Source: Chitinophaga pinensis (GTDB lineage Bacteria > Bacteroidota > Bacteroidia > Chitinophagales > Chitinophagaceae). From it: a stretch of DNA of 64,000 bases. Each line of letters starts with the position of its first letter. Within the stretch, counting starts at the first letter, position 1. The notes under the pieces are model-generated. The model did no database searches. It was not told the DNA's origin and was given only the letters and a program-made list of their open reading frames with translations. Where the stretch lies: NCBI GenBank assembly GCA_943333125.1, contig CALQSB010000014.1:1-64000 (forward strand), written 5' to 3'. Positions 61,895 through 64,000 of this stretch are shown in pieces. The position numbers and the translations under genes were made by a program.

Positions 61895-62425
61895 TTAGTT
61901 TTTTAATTCATCTTGTCTTGTAAAATAATAATTTAATCTGTAATCCCAACTTGTTTGATTTCCGTTTGGATAGTAACCACCCAGTGAAATGATCAGGTAT
62001 TTATTATTTTTTGTCATTACCATCGGTCCATTAATGACATTACCGACACTGTCTTTTATAAATCTAGAATCGTCCAGGTAAAACAATTTTTTCAATGATG
62101 ATGTGGTAAAAATGTCATTTCCTTTTCGCAAAACATTTATATGGTTGAAATCAGTTCTGAACATTTTGACGCCTGATGAGGAGCCATTAGAACCAATTAC
62201 CGTTTGCCAGCCCTTTTTGTAAGAGCAGATGTATTTCCATTTAAAATCATTGTTTACAGCATGGGTTATCGAATCTAAATTCGAAACCCTAGAATCAATA
62301 TTTTTTATAGTAAACATATATTGATTGATAGCAAGCGTATTGATTATCAAGCTGTCGTTGTTGTCGAATTGGGAATAACAGTTTTGAAAGGAAAATAAAA
62401 AAACAAACAATAGAATTGTTTTCAT
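61895..62425 (-). CDS. Hypothetical secreted protein
   Basis: Signal peptide MKTILLFVFLFSFQNCYS. Confidence 0.55.
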   Translation of the reverse strand: MKTILLFVFLFSFQNCYSQFDNNDSLIINTLAINQYMFTIKNIDSRVSNLDSITHAVNNDFKWKYICSYKKGWQTVIGSNGSSSGVKMFRTDFNHINVLRKGNDIFTTSSLKKLFYLDDSRFIKDSVGNVINGPMVMTKNNKYLIISLGGYYPNGNQTSWDYRLNYYFTRQDELKN

Positions 62426-62660
62426 GTGTGTATTTTTATTTTACATTATTGCCACATGTTATGCCCTTGAATACTCCCCGAAATTTCGGGGCACGCTATC
62501 CTTGGTTGGTAAGAGGTTTTCTCTTATGGGCATTTTATGTGTTAATATTTATTGTTTTTGGTGACACGGTATAGCATTTATTAGTGAAAGATAAGAATTA
62601 TAGGATAGAAAAGTTGGATGGATAATCGGGTTGCGAAAAAACATTAATTAACTCATAATA

Positions 62661-62996
62661 TTAAAAATCCAAACCTGCTTCCAAATCAATTTTTATCATC
62701 TCGTTGTTTCTGAAATTCTGCAAACTACCGACTTCGCTTCCTGAAACTGCTTTTATTTCTGTTCTTTTATTGTTTTTATCAATCACAATAATTCCACTTG
62801 ATAGGGATTCGTCTTCGGCGCTGTAAGACGAATAGATGATATAATGAAAACCGGCGTTATCAAAAAACAAATTATCAATATCAATACCCGCATTTTCTTT
62901 ACCGCCGTCAACCGAAGACCATTTTTGATTTTCTTTTTTGAACAGCACCGTGCTTCCTGTGCCGCAAAGTCCGGGACATAAATTTCTGATCATCAT
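62661..62996 (-). CDS. Hypothetical protein with uncertain or missing 5' end
   Basis: MMIRNLCPGLCGTGSTVLFKKENQKWSSVDG; the same frame continues upstream without an obvious start codon. Confidence 0.45.
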   Translation of the reverse strand: MMIRNLCPGLCGTGSTVLFKKENQKWSSVDGGKENAGIDIDNLFFDNAGFHYIIYSSYSAEDESLSSGIIVIDKNNKRTEIKAVSGSEVGSLQNFRNNEMIKIDLEAGLDF

Positions 62997-63051
62997 GATG
63001 GCATTCTTTCTGTCTTTTGAAAATAAAGGAACAGAAAAACAAAACGAGATC

Positions 63052-63324
63052 TTATTGATTAACGTTATTAACCACCCTAATCGGAGTAATCGCTATTTTC
63101 ATAAAAGGATAGTAAGGTAATATAGAAAGCTTTGCATGAACATCATCTTGGTCATTCGCCATCACCACCATGTATATACCCGACATATCGAGCTTTATGA
63201 AATTATCAACAATCGTTCCATCGCTTTCCAATACTTTAACCAACCTCTGTTCTTCGGGAAGTAGTTTCATTCTTGTTTCGGTGTCTAATCCTTCTAAAAG
63301 GATATCAATCATAAATTTTTTCAT
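63052..63324 (-). CDS. YCII/muconolactone isomerase-like small protein
   Basis: MKKFMIDILLEG...PEEQRLVKVLESDGTIVDNFIKLDMSGIYMVVMANDQDDVHAKLSILPYYPFMKIAITPI. Confidence 0.65.
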   Translation of the reverse strand: MKKFMIDILLEGLDTETRMKLLPEEQRLVKVLESDGTIVDNFIKLDMSGIYMVVMANDQDDVHAKLSILPYYPFMKIAITPIRVVNNVNQ

Positions 63325-63390
63325 CGTATAAATTGAATAAGGTTTAATAAATACATTTTTGTAAAATTAATCATCATTATAACATTTGTT

Positions 63391-63642
63391 TCATTTTCTT
63401 TTTTTAAGAAAAGCAAGATTACTCTTAACTAAAATGATCGTCCAAAAAACCAAAAAGCCAAGCCCCAAAGGAAAGGTAATCAACGCCAACCATGGAACAG
63501 CACCAAAGATACCGTTACCTTCATGAGCCCTGCGTCCGGTTATGATTTCCTGCAGATACATTCCGCCAAATCCCACAATGACGGGAATCATAGCCACAAT
63601 AAGAATAACCACATAAACCACAAGGATTTTTAAAAACCCCAA
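63391..63642 (-). CDS. Small membrane protein, hypothetical
   Basis: Two predicted TM segments. Confidence 0.5.
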   Translation of the reverse strand: MGFLKILVVYVVILIVAMIPVIVGFGGMYLQEIITGRRAHEGNGIFGAVPWLALITFPLGLGFLVFWTIILVKSNLAFLKKRK

Positions 63643-63796
63643 AGGGCTTCTGCAAACGTTTTTAATTTGTTCATCCGAATTTGATGAGACGTTGGTGGAA
63701 GCTCAAACATGGTTATTGGTTGAATTGTTAGATTAAAATAAATCAATCAAAAAAAGAAAGGATTCACTTTTATTAGGGATTATTTTCTCCACCGAC

Positions 63797-64000
63797 CTAA
63801 CTCCATTTCCAATTGTCTTCAACATTATAGCTGATTTTTAAAAAGCTGGCAAGGTTTATCAATGTCTCCTTGACTTCATCAACATTACTGATTTTATTTT
63901 TCGGAATGATCAATGATTGACCACTTTTCAATCTGATCAGAAACAAGGAAGGGATTTCTACAATCTCTTCGGTTTCTGTTGCGATTATTTTGCTTTCTAC
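63797..64000 (-). CDS. YcxB-like protein, C-terminal fragment (start outside window)
   Basis: Manual translation ...VESKIIATETEEIVEIPSLFLIRLKSGQSLIIPKNKISNVDEVKETLINLASFLKISYNVEDNWKWS*. Not in the ORF track because it runs off the edge. Confidence 0.6.
   Translation of the reverse strand, partial: VESKIIATETEEIVEIPSLFLIRLKSGQSLIIPKNKISNVDEVKETLINLASFLKISYNVEDNWKWS

Overview
AT-rich window from a Bacteroidota chromosome; the lineage is inferred from T9SS sorting domains, DUF5686, DUF2480, TAnnTTTG-type promoters and the gene repertoire. It holds about 50 credible protein-coding genes. No rRNA, tRNA or CRISPR array was recognised. Housekeeping genes include metF, lptB, fabG, ssb, mnmG, ybeY, nadD, nadA, a PpiD-like isomerase, corA, asnS and an RhlE-like helicase. 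Two genes run off the window edges and are absent from the ORF track: a SprB/Ig-like repeat surface protein (minus strand, 1..4608) and a YcxB-like C-terminus (minus strand, 63797..64000). Main points for follow-up: (1) a four-gene cassette at 33748..37942 with a SET-domain protein, a D-Ala-D-Ala-ligase-like ATP-grasp, an ATP-grasp fused to a second SET domain, and an ABC-type membrane domain with no ATPase; (2) origin-proximal signals, namely two parS-like palindromes beside mnmG/ybeY and a DnaA-box-containing intergenic region at about 47.8-48.3 kb (candidate oriC); (3) a divergent Cys-loop-like pentameric ligand-gated ion channel; (4) an FAD-monooxygenase/DsbA-like fusion; (5) paired dyad operators between divergent genes; (6) a MITE-like element flanked by TTAA; (7) a truncated arginyltransferase-like protein. 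All calls come from reading the sequence and translations; no database search was run.
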